Part shown: piece by piece, positions 1-7,283 of the stretch | Layout of the letters: every line of letters starts with the position of its first letter | Numbering within the stretch: position 1 is the first letter of the stretch | NCBI GenBank assembly: GCA_938028745.1 | Contig: CALIZL010000085.1 | Span: 1 to 35,032, forward strand | Direction: 5' to 3' | DNA: 35,032 nt | Source: an uncultured Prevotella sp. | Lineage (GTDB): Bacteria > Bacteroidota > Bacteroidia > Bacteroidales > Bacteroidaceae | The notes under the pieces: generated by a model | What the model was told of the DNA's origin: nothing | Databases searched by the model: none | Seen by the model: only the letters and a program-made list of their open reading frames with translations | Made by a program: the position numbers and the translations under genes

Positions 1-98
1 ATGATGCAAAAGTAATAAAAATAATTTGTCCCCACTAATTTTCCGCTGAGCCCTTTTTCAGGGCAATACTCATTGTTCTGGTTATCCTTATTCACATC

Positions 99-959
99 GT
101 GAACTTCGGCGACCACTATCCGCTACTCAAAAACGCCATCCTTGCATTCCTCATGCCCAGTTTCTTGGTTGTTACGGGCTTTCTAGTAAACATCAACAAA
201 CCCTTGAAAACCTACGCTCTTTACCTCTCTAAAATAGCCCTGGCCTATGTAGTAATGGTTTCGGGATATGCAGCCTTGTCGCTGTTTTTGCCCGTAAGGG
301 ACGGACTTACCCAACCAACGTGGCAGGCATTTGCCCATGTGCTTTTCATCAAGTCTATCGGTCCATATTGGTTTTTACATCTCATGGTGGTGTGTGGCGT
401 TCTTTATTACGCCTCGTTTCGTGTAGTCCCGAAAATCAGCACGGCGGCCAAACTCTCTATTTTCGCCACCTTCATTATACTCACGACCCAATTCACGCCC
501 CTACTTAACATCAAGTTTGCCACCTACTATTTCGTTGGCGTAGGCATCAGGCACCTTGTTAAAGACTTTTCTAAGGTGTATACAAGCAGCCTATGGCCCA
601 TAACACCCTTCCTACTTTTGGTAGGCACGCCCAAGTTTCAAGACTGGGCCACCATCTCCATCCTTGTAAGCGTGTTTTGTTTTTTCTGTTTTGCAGCCAA
701 GTTGCACACCTATTTGGGTAATAAAGCGCAAGCTGTGGCACATTACATTGGCCGAAACACCTTTCCAATCTACATCTTCCACCCCATCTTTACCATGCTC
801 GCCAAGTTCATACTTCCCGCCTTCGCCTTCGAACCCACTGGTCTATTGCATGCAGCTGTTTCGGTTGTAATGGGCGTTATTGGCAGCATTTATTTGGCTC
901 GCGCCCTCGATTACACACGCACGTCTTACCTCCTTGGTCGCAGCAAGCTGATAAGATAG
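99..959 (+). CDS. Acyltransferase-3 family membrane protein, 5'-truncated
   Basis: Polytopic inner-membrane protein of the acyltransferase-3 (OafA/EpsH-like O-acyltransferase) type, which transfers acyl groups to sugars or other cell-surface molecules. About 286 residues with many hydrophobic segments follow the GTG at 99; the C-terminal half has the typical GRNTFPIYIFHPIF segment. The open frame runs upstream to a TAA at 36-38, and this upstream part encodes RAILIVLVILIHI, which looks like the first membrane helix with the family's conserved Arg and His. No ATG, GTG or TTG lies in frame between 39 and 98. The GTG therefore probably is not the native start, and roughly the first 10-20 codons appear to be lost. 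The family usually runs 330-370 residues. It may be a decaying gene or may start at a rare codon. The exact acyl acceptor cannot be told. It is convergent with tadA. Confidence 0.7.
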   Translation: MNFGDHYPLLKNAILAFLMPSFLVVTGFLVNINKPLKTYALYLSKIALAYVVMVSGYAALSLFLPVRDGLTQPTWQAFAHVLFIKSIGPYWFLHLMVVCGVLYYASFRVVPKISTAAKLSIFATFIILTTQFTPLLNIKFATYYFVGVGIRHLVKDFSKVYTSSLWPITPFLLLVGTPKFQDWATISILVSVFCFFCFAAKLHTYLGNKAQAVAHYIGRNTFPIYIFHPIFTMLAKFILPAFAFEPTGLLHAAVSVVMGVIGSIYLARALDYTRTSYLLGRSKLIR

Positions 960-998
960 GCCTGAAAGATGCCGTCGGGGCATAAGATGTACAACAAA

Positions 999-1475
999 CT
1001 ATTTGCGTAATCCGCTAAAAAAGCTTTTCATCAGTTCGCGACACTCCTCTTCCAACACGCCAGCCGTAACCGTGGCCTTAGCATGCAGCACGTTTGGGGC
1101 AAAGCGTTCGTAGCCCCGTTTCTCATCTCGCGTGCCATAAACAATGCGTCCCAGCTGTGCCCAACCACATGCGCCGGCGCACATGGGGCAGGGTTCAACC
1201 GTTACATAGAGCGTACATTCGGGCAAATACTTTCCGCCAAGCATGTTAGCAGCTGCCGTTATGGCCTGCATTTCGGCATGTGCCGTAACGTCGCAAAGCG
1301 TTTCGGTAAGGTTATGAGCACGCGCCACCACCCTACCCTTGCAAGCAATAACAGCCCCAATGGGCACTTCGCCCTGTGCCAAGGCCTGTCTTGCCTCGTC
1401 TAAGGCCTTGCGCATCATCTGTTCGTCTAATTGTCTTTGTTCGTCTAATTGCTTTTGTTCGTCTTTCTGCGCCAT
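999..1475 (-). CDS. tadA: tRNA-specific adenosine deaminase TadA
   Basis: Zinc-dependent deaminase that converts the wobble adenosine 34 of tRNA-Arg(ACG) to inosine in the cytoplasm. The cytidine/deoxycytidylate deaminase fold is clear: zinc ligand and proton shuttle HAE at residues 66-68, and PCPMC at 95-99 supplying the two cysteine ligands. The core EARQALAQGEVPIGAV follows a Met-Met pair at residues 20-21. The stretch before it is a small duplication (QLDEQ twice, about residues 9-19) rich in Gln, Asp and Glu and not part of the fold. The native start could therefore be the Met at about 1418 rather than 1475. Without the extension the protein would be about 139 residues, close to the usual length. 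It stands alone, convergent with the acyltransferase gene, and the DNA upstream is the repeat-rich tract. Confidence 0.93.
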   Translation of the reverse strand: MAQKDEQKQLDEQRQLDEQMMRKALDEARQALAQGEVPIGAVIACKGRVVARAHNLTETLCDVTAHAEMQAITAAANMLGGKYLPECTLYVTVEPCPMCAGACGWAQLGRIVYGTRDEKRGYERFAPNVLHAKATVTAGVLEEECRELMKSFFSGLRK

Positions 1476-1505
1476 TTTATCGAGTTTTAGTGTTTCGTAT
1501 TATAT

Positions 1506-1676
1506 GAAGTCAGCTTCGCTTTTAATATGCCTATATATTGAGCGGAGTATATTGTCTTTGTGCCGTAAAACCAAGATAAGTTCCCCCCGCTCATGTACGA
1601 AGTACAGAACAAAGATACTATATAATCTGGATTTATGCCCCATTTGCCTTTGGCAAAACGTGGCTATGCCTTGAAA
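1506..1676 (+). repeat. Dispersed repeat, copy A
   Basis: First of three related non-coding copies in this window (the others are at 2848-2955, inverted, and 3485-3655). Shared landmarks in order are GAAGTC, TTTAATAT, CTAT, ATTGAGCGG, CTTTGTG, AAGATAAG, GTACGAAGTA and, only in this copy and the third, CCCCATTTG, GGCAAAACG, GGCTATG and CTTGAAA. The reading frame is not kept between copies over the first half, so it is unlikely to be a gene. The ATTGTCTTTGTG part resembles a Bacteroidetes -7 box. Confidence 0.75.
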
Positions 1677-1687
1677 AAAACTTGTTA

Positions 1688-1743
1688 AGGAGTTAGGGAG
1701 TTAGGAGGTTAAGGAGTTAGGGAGTTAGGGAGTTAAGGAGTTA
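1688..1743. repeat. Octamer array, type GGAGTTA
   Basis: Seven consecutive 8-nt units in exact register (AGGAGTTA or GGGAGTTA, one GGAGGTTA). The array is followed by AAGCC, two bases and ATGCTT, which is the same junction found at the end of the inverted repeats around rmuC (20371-20436), so the two belong to one repeat family. Confidence 0.8.
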
Positions 1744-1780
1744 AGCCGTATGCTTAGTTGCAGAGTGGACGGCACCCCTT

Positions 1781-1916
1781 GTCAACTACCCAACTAATAA
1801 ACTCACGAACCAGCACACTCGTCAACTTGTTCACTTGTCAACTCGTTAACTTGTCAACTCATTAACCTGTAAACTCGTCAACTTGAAACCTTGTCGACCT
1901 GAATCCTTGTCAACTT
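1781..1916. repeat. Degenerate octamer array, type GTCAACTT
   Basis: Seventeen 8-nt units in unbroken register. Clear units are GTCAACTT, GTCAACTC, GTTAACTT and GTTCACTT; degenerate ones include GAAACCTT and GTCGACCT. Many units end in CTT or CTC. No open frame of note crosses it. The units are roughly the reverse complement of the GTTGRTGA units at 2572-2850. Confidence 0.8.
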
Positions 1917-2096
1917 TTCAGTGTGAATTTTAACATTATGAGTGCCCTTCCCGCTCACCAACCGCCAACCTTGCCGCAAAAAATCGATTCTCGCGGAGGT
2001 TTGTTTTGATGCAAAAAGGGGTTAGGATGTGAGTGCGGCAAAATGAATATTTATTTAGAAACACTACCATTTGCACCAGTTTTTGGGCTATTTGTG

Positions 2097-2250
2097 GCTA
2101 AATGTACTGCAAAATGCCGCTAAACGCAGTGCGTTTTGGTTCAAAATGGAGTGCGTTTTGGTGCTAAACGCAAGGCATTTTGGTGCTAAACGCAAGGTAA
2201 AATGCTGCTAAATGCGGTGCGATTTGCCGCTAAATGCAAGACGAAAAGCA
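2097..2250. repeat. 22-nt minisatellite, seven units
   Basis: Seven units of exactly 22 nt, starting at 2097, 2119, 2141, 2163, 2185, 2207 and 2229. Six begin with GCTAAA followed by TG or CG; the third begins TCAAAATGG. Unit ends alternate between TTTTGGT and variants of AAATGCC or AAATGCT. The units differ at several positions each, so this is an old or selected array rather than a recent expansion. No protein-coding reading is convincing. Confidence 0.8.
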
Positions 2251-2571
2251 TAAACATCCACAGCAATTGTATAAACAAAACCCCTTAGAGCCATGAAACA
2301 CATGGCCGAAAGGGGCAAAATGACCATTAAAAAGTGGGGTTTTAGGGGCTAAAAGCGAGTTGTTGGGCGTACAAAATAATGAGTTGGCAACCAAACTAGA
2401 AAGGCTAAATGGTGCAAAATGCAGGTTTTACTCCTGAAAATAGACAAAACAAAAGGCACGAAAGGTTATAAATAGTGCATATTTACCTACTTTATAGCCT
2501 AAATTTTCGCTAGAACGGAGTGAAATTTAGAGCGTTATTGTAAAAATAAAAATAAAGATTTAAACTTTTGG
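2251..2571. other. Intergenic stretch without recognised features
   Basis: This AT-rich stretch separates the 22-nt minisatellite from the next octamer array. I see no convincing open frame, hairpin or promoter in it. Confidence 0.5.
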
Positions 2572-2850
2572 GTTAGCGGGTTGATGAGCTTATAAGTTGA
2601 TGAATTGGTGCGTCGATGAGTTGGTAAGTTTGCGAGGTTGTTAGTTGGTGAGTTGGTAAGTTGGTGAGTTAGTAAGCTGCTGAGTCGTTAACCTTGAGAG
2701 TTGGTAAGCTTGTAAGTAGGTGAGCTGATGGGATACGAGGGTGTTAGTTTTTGAGTTTTGAGTTGATGATCTGGCGGGTTGATGAGGTTGCGAGTTGGTG
2801 TATTTGGTAGAGGTTGGGCTTTCGTGAGTTTATAAGCCAGTGAGTTGATT
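2572..2850. repeat. Long degenerate octamer array, type GTTGRTGA
   Basis: About 34 units of 8 nt. Register is exact from 2572 to about 2731 (GTTGATGA, GTTGGTAA, GTTGGTGA, GTTAGTAA, GCTGCTGA and others), then resumes shifted by one base (GTTGATGA at 2763) and fades near 2850. It ends directly against repeat copy B. Most units start with G and end with GA or AA. Confidence 0.8.
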
Positions 2851-2955
2851 TGTCCTGCACTTCGTATATCAGAAAGGGGTGTTTATCTAATGTCGGCATC
2901 ACAAAGCCAACAAACTCCGCTCAATTCATAGGAATATTAAAAATCAAGGGGCTCC
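2848..2955 (-). repeat. Dispersed repeat, copy B (inverted, shorter)
   Basis: On the minus strand this copy shows TTTTTAATATTCC, ATTGAGCGGAG, CTTTGTG and ATACGAAGTGCAGGACA, matching copies A and C. It lacks their distal CCCCATTTG ... CTTGAAA part. It overlaps the last codons and stop of the small lipoprotein gene, so the repeat appears to supply that gene's 3' end. Confidence 0.7.
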
Positions 2956-3365
2956 AATATAAAAATATTCCCTTCCCTTTTAATTTTAAACTTCGCCTTA
3001 TGACGGCTAACTTTAAAAATATTCCTTGTAGTAGCAATTATAATTCCCTTTGGTTCTTCGGGATCATACCACCATCCTGCTGTATATGCCCATTTCTTAT
3101 GGTTTAAGAAGACCATCCTATCTGCCAAATCGGTATATTCTGCTAATTCAAATCCTAAGTCCTGATTTATTTCATCAAGACTACACCCCACAGAATAAAA
3201 GCACAAAGTGTCCCATTCAAAATCAAAGCATTTTGAAAAATCAATAACCACATTCTTTTCTGCTTTATGTGCATTCCAATAAGAAATAACAACATCGTCA
3301 ACTTTATTATGATGACTGCATGAGGCACATAGGATTAAGAGGAATAAATAAAGACACTTTTTCAT
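2937..3365 (-). CDS. Small hypothetical lipoprotein
   Basis: 142 residues. The N-terminus has MKK, a hydrophobic run and ILCASC followed by SHHNK, which reads as a lipoprotein signal with the lipidated Cys near residue 16, although the -3 residue is Cys rather than the usual Leu. The mature part is mixed alpha/beta in composition with no repeat or known motif; I do not recognise a family. The last residues (about LEPLDF) and the stop lie inside dispersed repeat copy B, so the C-terminus may have been altered by that element. No neighbour is co-oriented closely enough to form an operon. Function unknown; an export lipoprotein is the only inference I would make. Confidence 0.65.
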   Translation of the reverse strand: MKKCLYLFLLILCASCSHHNKVDDVVISYWNAHKAEKNVVIDFSKCFDFEWDTLCFYSVGCSLDEINQDLGFELAEYTDLADRMVFLNHKKWAYTAGWWYDPEEPKGIIIATTRNIFKVSRHKAKFKIKREGNIFILEPLDF

Positions 3366-3484
3366 TTCATTGTTTCCCTAACTATTCGTAAGTTTTCTGA
3401 TTTTTGCTTAGCTTTTCTATTGCAAACTCTAGCCGTCTTTGGAGTAGCCCCCCTGTGGTAGATCCCATAGAATATCTTATACAT

Positions 3485-3655
3485 TGAAGTCTTTATTTCT
3501 AATATTTCTATAAATTGAGCGGTATTTATTATCTTTGTGTTTCGAGAAAATACAAGATAAGCACTCCTCTCGTGTACGGAGTATGGTACAAATTTACAAT
3601 AAAATATGAAATCCAGCCCCATTTGTCTGTGGCAAAACGCGGCTATGTCTTGAAA
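3485..3655 (+). repeat. Dispersed repeat, copy C
   Basis: Full-length partner of copy A in the same orientation, with GAAGTC at its left end and CCCCATTTG, GGCAAAACG, GGCTATG and CTTGAAA at its right end. It contains TATCTTTG, an exact TAnnTTTG box, but no well-placed TTTG upstream of it. It lies just 5' of the small lipoprotein gene, pointing away from it. Confidence 0.75.
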
Positions 3656-3808
3656 GTAACCTATCGGGATTACTTCTGTGCATCCGCTATGAGCTGCAAA
3701 CCAATCCTTTTGAAGAAGATAAGAAAAGGGTGAAAAGTCAAGATGCCTTCATGCCTGTATAGGCATTGCCATATACAAAAGTAATACAACAATTTGCCAT
3801 GATAGCAC

Positions 3809-3869
3809 ATAGGCGCATTCTATAAAGGTGGGGAATATGGCATTCCTCCCCTTTATAGAATGCGCCTAT
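3809..3869 (-). terminator. Very strong hairpin, likely terminator of the tlpA/sus locus
   Basis: A 20-bp perfect stem (3809-3828 with 3850-3869), then one mismatch and about 7 more pairs around a 5-nt loop at 3837-3841. It lies about 45 nt past the stop of the two-domain thioredoxin gene. A smaller hairpin (GTGCGC ... GCGCAC) sits near 3883-3901 between them. There is no marked T-run, so a role in mRNA stability or as a bidirectional barrier is also possible. Confidence 0.6.
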
Positions 3870-3914
3870 ACCTTATATGCGGTGCGCATTAGCAGTGCGC
3901 ACAGGGCTTAACGC

Positions 3915-5960
3915 CTATTTCTTAGGCTCCTCTTTCTGATAATACAAGTCGCCCGATAGAATTTGTTTTACTCGCGTAACCAACTCCTCGCCCTGCAAAG
4001 TCAGCGAGATGGCCTTGCCTTCTGGGTCGATAAGCACGTTGGTGGGCGTTTCCCCAACATTGAAAAGGCGAACGGAAGGCGATGCACCACCCTTGAAGTC
4101 GCAGGCCTGCAACCAGTCTGCGGCATCTATGCCAAGCGTTTTCATGGCCTTTTTCCAGTCTTTGGGGTTCTTGTCGAGCGAGAAACCAATCATCTCGAAC
4201 TTGTCTTTCGAGCCACGAGTTTCGTCATACAGCTTTTTAAGCAGGGGCAAATCGCGTTGGCAAGTGGGGCAACCCGATGCCCAGAACGTAAGCAATACAA
4301 ACTTGCCCAAGCTGTTGCTGAGCTGACGAACGGTGCCGTTGGCCAGCGGAAGGGCAATGTCGGGCACATCGCTACCTTGCATGAGGTTGCGCGAACGCAC
4401 GCTATTTTCGAGCGAACGGGCATAGGGGTGCGTAAGCACCTGCGGAGCAACAGCAGCCGATAGCTGACGGCCGTATTCTTTATTAAAGATAGGCAGCATG
4501 TCGCGTTCCACAAGTAAGGGCATGAGGGGCGATGTGTTGTGGTCGAGCAAGAATTGGAAACGTTCAGCCGTCCATCCAATATCGGCGGCACGGCGAATGC
4601 TCTCTGCATCTATCTTACCATCAGCCGTGTTGAGATATGCCTCGCCCTTAGTGCTGCGAAGTTTCGCAAGGTCTTCTGCAATTTGCTTGTCCCGTTGGCG
4701 TTCTAGTGCTAGATATTCTTCGTAAAGCGGTTTGTCGGGTATCTCTTTCACCTCGTTGGCCACAGTCTTTGTCGCATCAGCCTTAGCTTTTGGGCTATCA
4801 GCACGCTTGGCAACGGTACTCTTCATCTTCCTTACGGTCTCAATAAGCTGTTCGCCACGCAGGTCGAAGGCTACAATGTTGCCTTCGGGACTGATAAGCA
4901 CCGTGCGCGGAACGGCCTCAACGTTATAAAGCTTGGCCGCAGGCGAACCCCATCCCTTCAAAGCAGAGATGTGTTGCCAGTTGGCGTGCGTTAGGCTGTT
5001 GCGTTCTATGCAGTCGGTCCACTCCTTCTTCTTACTGTCTATCGAATAGCTCAACACCATGAAAGGTACCTTGCCTTGTGTTTCTTGCAAAGCCTGTTTG
5101 ATAACGGGAAACTCGCGGCGGCAGGGCGCACACCACGATGCCCAAAAGTCTATCAATACGTATTTCCCTTTCAGGTCAGACAGGGCGAGTGGTTTTCCAT
5201 CAGGCGTTAAACCGTCTATGTCGGGCGCAGGCTTGCCCACTTCCAGACTGGCTGCCCGCACCAAGTTGGTTAGTTCGCGATACATGGGATGCTTACGCAC
5301 GGCGGCGGGCACGGCGTTGAGGTAGGTTTCTTCCAACACTTGGGGAGTAAAGAACCTGAACAGGTCGTATTTAATGATGTAAAGCGTTACGGGCGAGTCG
5401 AGGTGACGGGCCACAAAACGCATGGCGGTTGTGCGGTGCGACAAACTGTTTACATAGTATGTGGCACGCTGATAGGGATAAAACGCCTTCTCATCGTTAC
5501 GCTGTTCGGGGGGCAGACTGGCCAAAACCTTATCCATACGCTGCTTAGCTATGTCTACGGCACCACTTCCCGATTGCTGATAAGCAAAGAGAACGTCGTT
5601 GCCAGGCGTGCCCTTTACGCTCGCTCCTACTGGAAAACGACCATCGAAAGGCAACACAGTGATTTCTCCCGGTTCGAGAAACAGCTGCACGGTGCCATTG
5701 TCAAAGCCCGAAATGCGATAAGGAGCAAGCACGCCAGGAGCTTCACCTTTGAAGGTAAACCGCCCGTTTTCAACGGTGGCAGAGTCTACAACTACGTCTT
5801 GCCCTTGAACTTCGTGGGTTAGATACACCTTCTTTATACGTTCGGGCGTGTAGCGCAACGAGTCTACCGTCATCGTTCCTTTTATTACATAGCTGCTGTT
5901 TTGCTGTGCAACGGCAGTTCCTGCACAGGACAGCAACAAGCATATAAGTTCTTCTTTCAT
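3915..5960 (-). CDS. TlpA-like thiol-disulfide oxidoreductase with two thioredoxin domains
   Basis: 681-residue exported redox protein. A signal peptide (about residues 1-19, ending near AVAQ) leads into a DUF4369-like beta region (about 24-120: KGTM, DSATVENGRFTFKG, FLEPGEI). The first TlpA/AhpC-type thioredoxin domain spans about 240-380 with active site WASWCAPC (Cys277, Cys280). A Lys/Ala-rich linker (about 380-405) joins a second helical region and a second thioredoxin domain of about 530-675 with ASGCPTC (Cys564, Cys567). Single-domain members run 350-400 residues, so this looks like an internal duplication or fusion in which the second DUF4369 part is mostly lost. It is last in the susC-to-tlpA gene run, 121 nt after the single-domain paralogue. 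It probably reduces or reshuffles disulfides in the periplasm; the partner is unknown. Confidence 0.87.
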   Translation of the reverse strand: MKEELICLLLSCAGTAVAQQNSSYVIKGTMTVDSLRYTPERIKKVYLTHEVQGQDVVVDSATVENGRFTFKGEAPGVLAPYRISGFDNGTVQLFLEPGEITVLPFDGRFPVGASVKGTPGNDVLFAYQQSGSGAVDIAKQRMDKVLASLPPEQRNDEKAFYPYQRATYYVNSLSHRTTAMRFVARHLDSPVTLYIIKYDLFRFFTPQVLEETYLNAVPAAVRKHPMYRELTNLVRAASLEVGKPAPDIDGLTPDGKPLALSDLKGKYVLIDFWASWCAPCRREFPVIKQALQETQGKVPFMVLSYSIDSKKKEWTDCIERNSLTHANWQHISALKGWGSPAAKLYNVEAVPRTVLISPEGNIVAFDLRGEQLIETVRKMKSTVAKRADSPKAKADATKTVANEVKEIPDKPLYEEYLALERQRDKQIAEDLAKLRSTKGEAYLNTADGKIDAESIRRAADIGWTAERFQFLLDHNTSPLMPLLVERDMLPIFNKEYGRQLSAAVAPQVLTHPYARSLENSVRSRNLMQGSDVPDIALPLANGTVRQLSNSLGKFVLLTFWASGCPTCQRDLPLLKKLYDETRGSKDKFEMIGFSLDKNPKDWKKAMKTLGIDAADWLQACDFKGGASPSVRLFNVGETPTNVLIDPEGKAISLTLQGEELVTRVKQILSGDLYYQKEEPKK

Positions 5961-6081
5961 GTTGTATGGGATGTTGTTATTTCTATTTTAAAAGTTTTGC
6001 GATGTGTTTCTTTCTATACATTCGAGTTGAGCAAGCGGCTGTTTTGACAGCTTACGAGCCTGCAAATGCCAAACACTCTCC

Positions 6082-7194
6082 CTACTTTGCAGCCTTATTG
6101 GAAAACAAGTTGGTGACAAACTTGCGCAAGTCGTCGCCATGTAGCCCCGTTGCAAGGATGTTGTTGTTGGCATCTAGCACAAAGATAGCCGGAATGGCAG
6201 TTACGCTGTAGCTTTTGGCCACTTCGTCTTTCCATCCTTTAAGCGAAGAAACTTGTGTCCATGTAAGCTGGTCTTGCTTAACGGCAGCCAACCAACGGTC
6301 GCGCTTTTCGTCTAACGAAACATTCACAATTTCAAGTCCTGCGGCATGAAAGTCGGCGTATAGCTGTCGCAACACGGGGTTGTTAAGCCTGCACGGACCG
6401 CACCACGATGCCCAGAAGTCTACGATTTTCACCTTTCCAGGCATCTTGCTAAGGGTGAATTTACGCCCGTCTGAGGTAGGCAAAGTAAAGTCGGGGGCTT
6501 TACTTCCCTTGCTCACTTGCTGCAAACGTTCTATGCGTTGTTTCAAGATAAGGCCGCTGCGGCTCTGTTGTGCTTTGCTGCCAAGCTGCGCATAAAGCTG
6601 TTGGCAGGCCTCCAAGGGGGCATCTTTGCTTTCTGCCTCTTGTAGAAGCAGGTTGGCAGAAAGGATGTTGTCGTTGGCAGAAATAAAGTTAAGGCGTTCG
6701 GTTTCCAAGGCTTTTTGCAACTGTGCGATGGTGTCGTTTACCCTACTGGCACTGCCATAGCGCAAAGCTTTGCGAAGACTGTCGGCCCGTTGTTGCAGCT
6801 TGGCCACGCTTTGCATCAGGCTTAGGCACTTCTGTTGGTATGCCCTATCGGTGTCTTGCAAGCCTTTTCCGCGCACAAACCAGCCCTCGTCGTTGCGCAA
6901 AAGGGCGCGATAATCGGTGCCAGGCTCGATAAAGAAGGAGAAACCGCCTTGATAACCAGCCACCGACAAGCGGGCTGGCAGCGGTTCGGTAAGTTCGATA
7001 TTGGGCATGGAGAAACGTCCGTTGGCAAAGGCCACGGTGTGGATGAGGTCCCAACGGCTCTCCGAACTGCGTACAATGAGTTGCAGTTGGCCCTCGGAAA
7101 TGCCCTCTATCTCGCCTTCAATACTGCTTGACTGCTGGGCAAAGAGCGTGGTGGCAAAGAGCGAGAAAAGGATTGTGAAGAAGGATTTATACAT
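6082..7194 (-). CDS. TlpA-like thiol-disulfide oxidoreductase (DUF4369 + thioredoxin)
   Basis: 370-residue exported protein. Signal peptide about 1-20 (MYKSFFTILFSLFATTLFAQ), then a DUF4369-like beta region about 24-105 (FANGRFSMPNIEL, FFIEPGTDY), then an alpha-helical, coiled-coil-like stretch rich in Gln, Leu and Arg at about 115-225. The C-terminal TlpA-type thioredoxin domain covers about 228-365, with FWASWCGPC (Cys265, Cys268) and the cis-Pro region at AIPAIF. This is the usual single-domain layout in Bacteroidetes. It is separated from the upstream PKD-like lipoprotein gene by 89 nt containing a 46-nt palindrome and is followed by the two-domain paralogue. Probable periplasmic disulfide reductase serving the proteins or cargo of this locus; the direction of the reaction cannot be told. 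Confidence 0.88.
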   Translation of the reverse strand: MYKSFFTILFSLFATTLFAQQSSSIEGEIEGISEGQLQLIVRSSESRWDLIHTVAFANGRFSMPNIELTEPLPARLSVAGYQGGFSFFIEPGTDYRALLRNDEGWFVRGKGLQDTDRAYQQKCLSLMQSVAKLQQRADSLRKALRYGSASRVNDTIAQLQKALETERLNFISANDNILSANLLLQEAESKDAPLEACQQLYAQLGSKAQQSRSGLILKQRIERLQQVSKGSKAPDFTLPTSDGRKFTLSKMPGKVKIVDFWASWCGPCRLNNPVLRQLYADFHAAGLEIVNVSLDEKRDRWLAAVKQDQLTWTQVSSLKGWKDEVAKSYSVTAIPAIFVLDANNNILATGLHGDDLRKFVTNLFSNKAAK

Positions 7195-7229
7195 GAATGG
7201 ATGATTTTTTAGTGTGAAGATGAGAGTTG

Positions 7230-7275
7230 GTTGACGAGGTGGTTAATTGACATGTCAACTAACCATCTCGTCAAC
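7230..7275. repeat. 46-nt near-perfect palindrome between PKD-like and tlpA genes
   Basis: Two 23-nt arms without a loop match at 21 of 23 positions (7230-7252 with 7253-7275). The arms are built from GTTGACGA- and GTCAACTT-like octamers, the same short units as in the arrays at 1781-1916 and 2572-2850. On the minus-strand transcript it would fold just after the PKD-like stop codon, so it may attenuate or protect the mRNA between the two genes. Confidence 0.7.
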
Positions 7276-7283
7276 TTAACACC

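Noticed and set aside
3362..3622. Open frame of 86 residues just upstream of the small lipoprotein gene
   Set aside because: Most of it is the antisense of repeat copy C. Its overlap with the lipoprotein start by a few bases looks fortuitous.
3515..3733. Open frame of 72 residues within dispersed repeat copy C
   Set aside because: Starts with TTG, and the frame is not kept in repeat copy A over the first half; the shared part is non-coding repeat.
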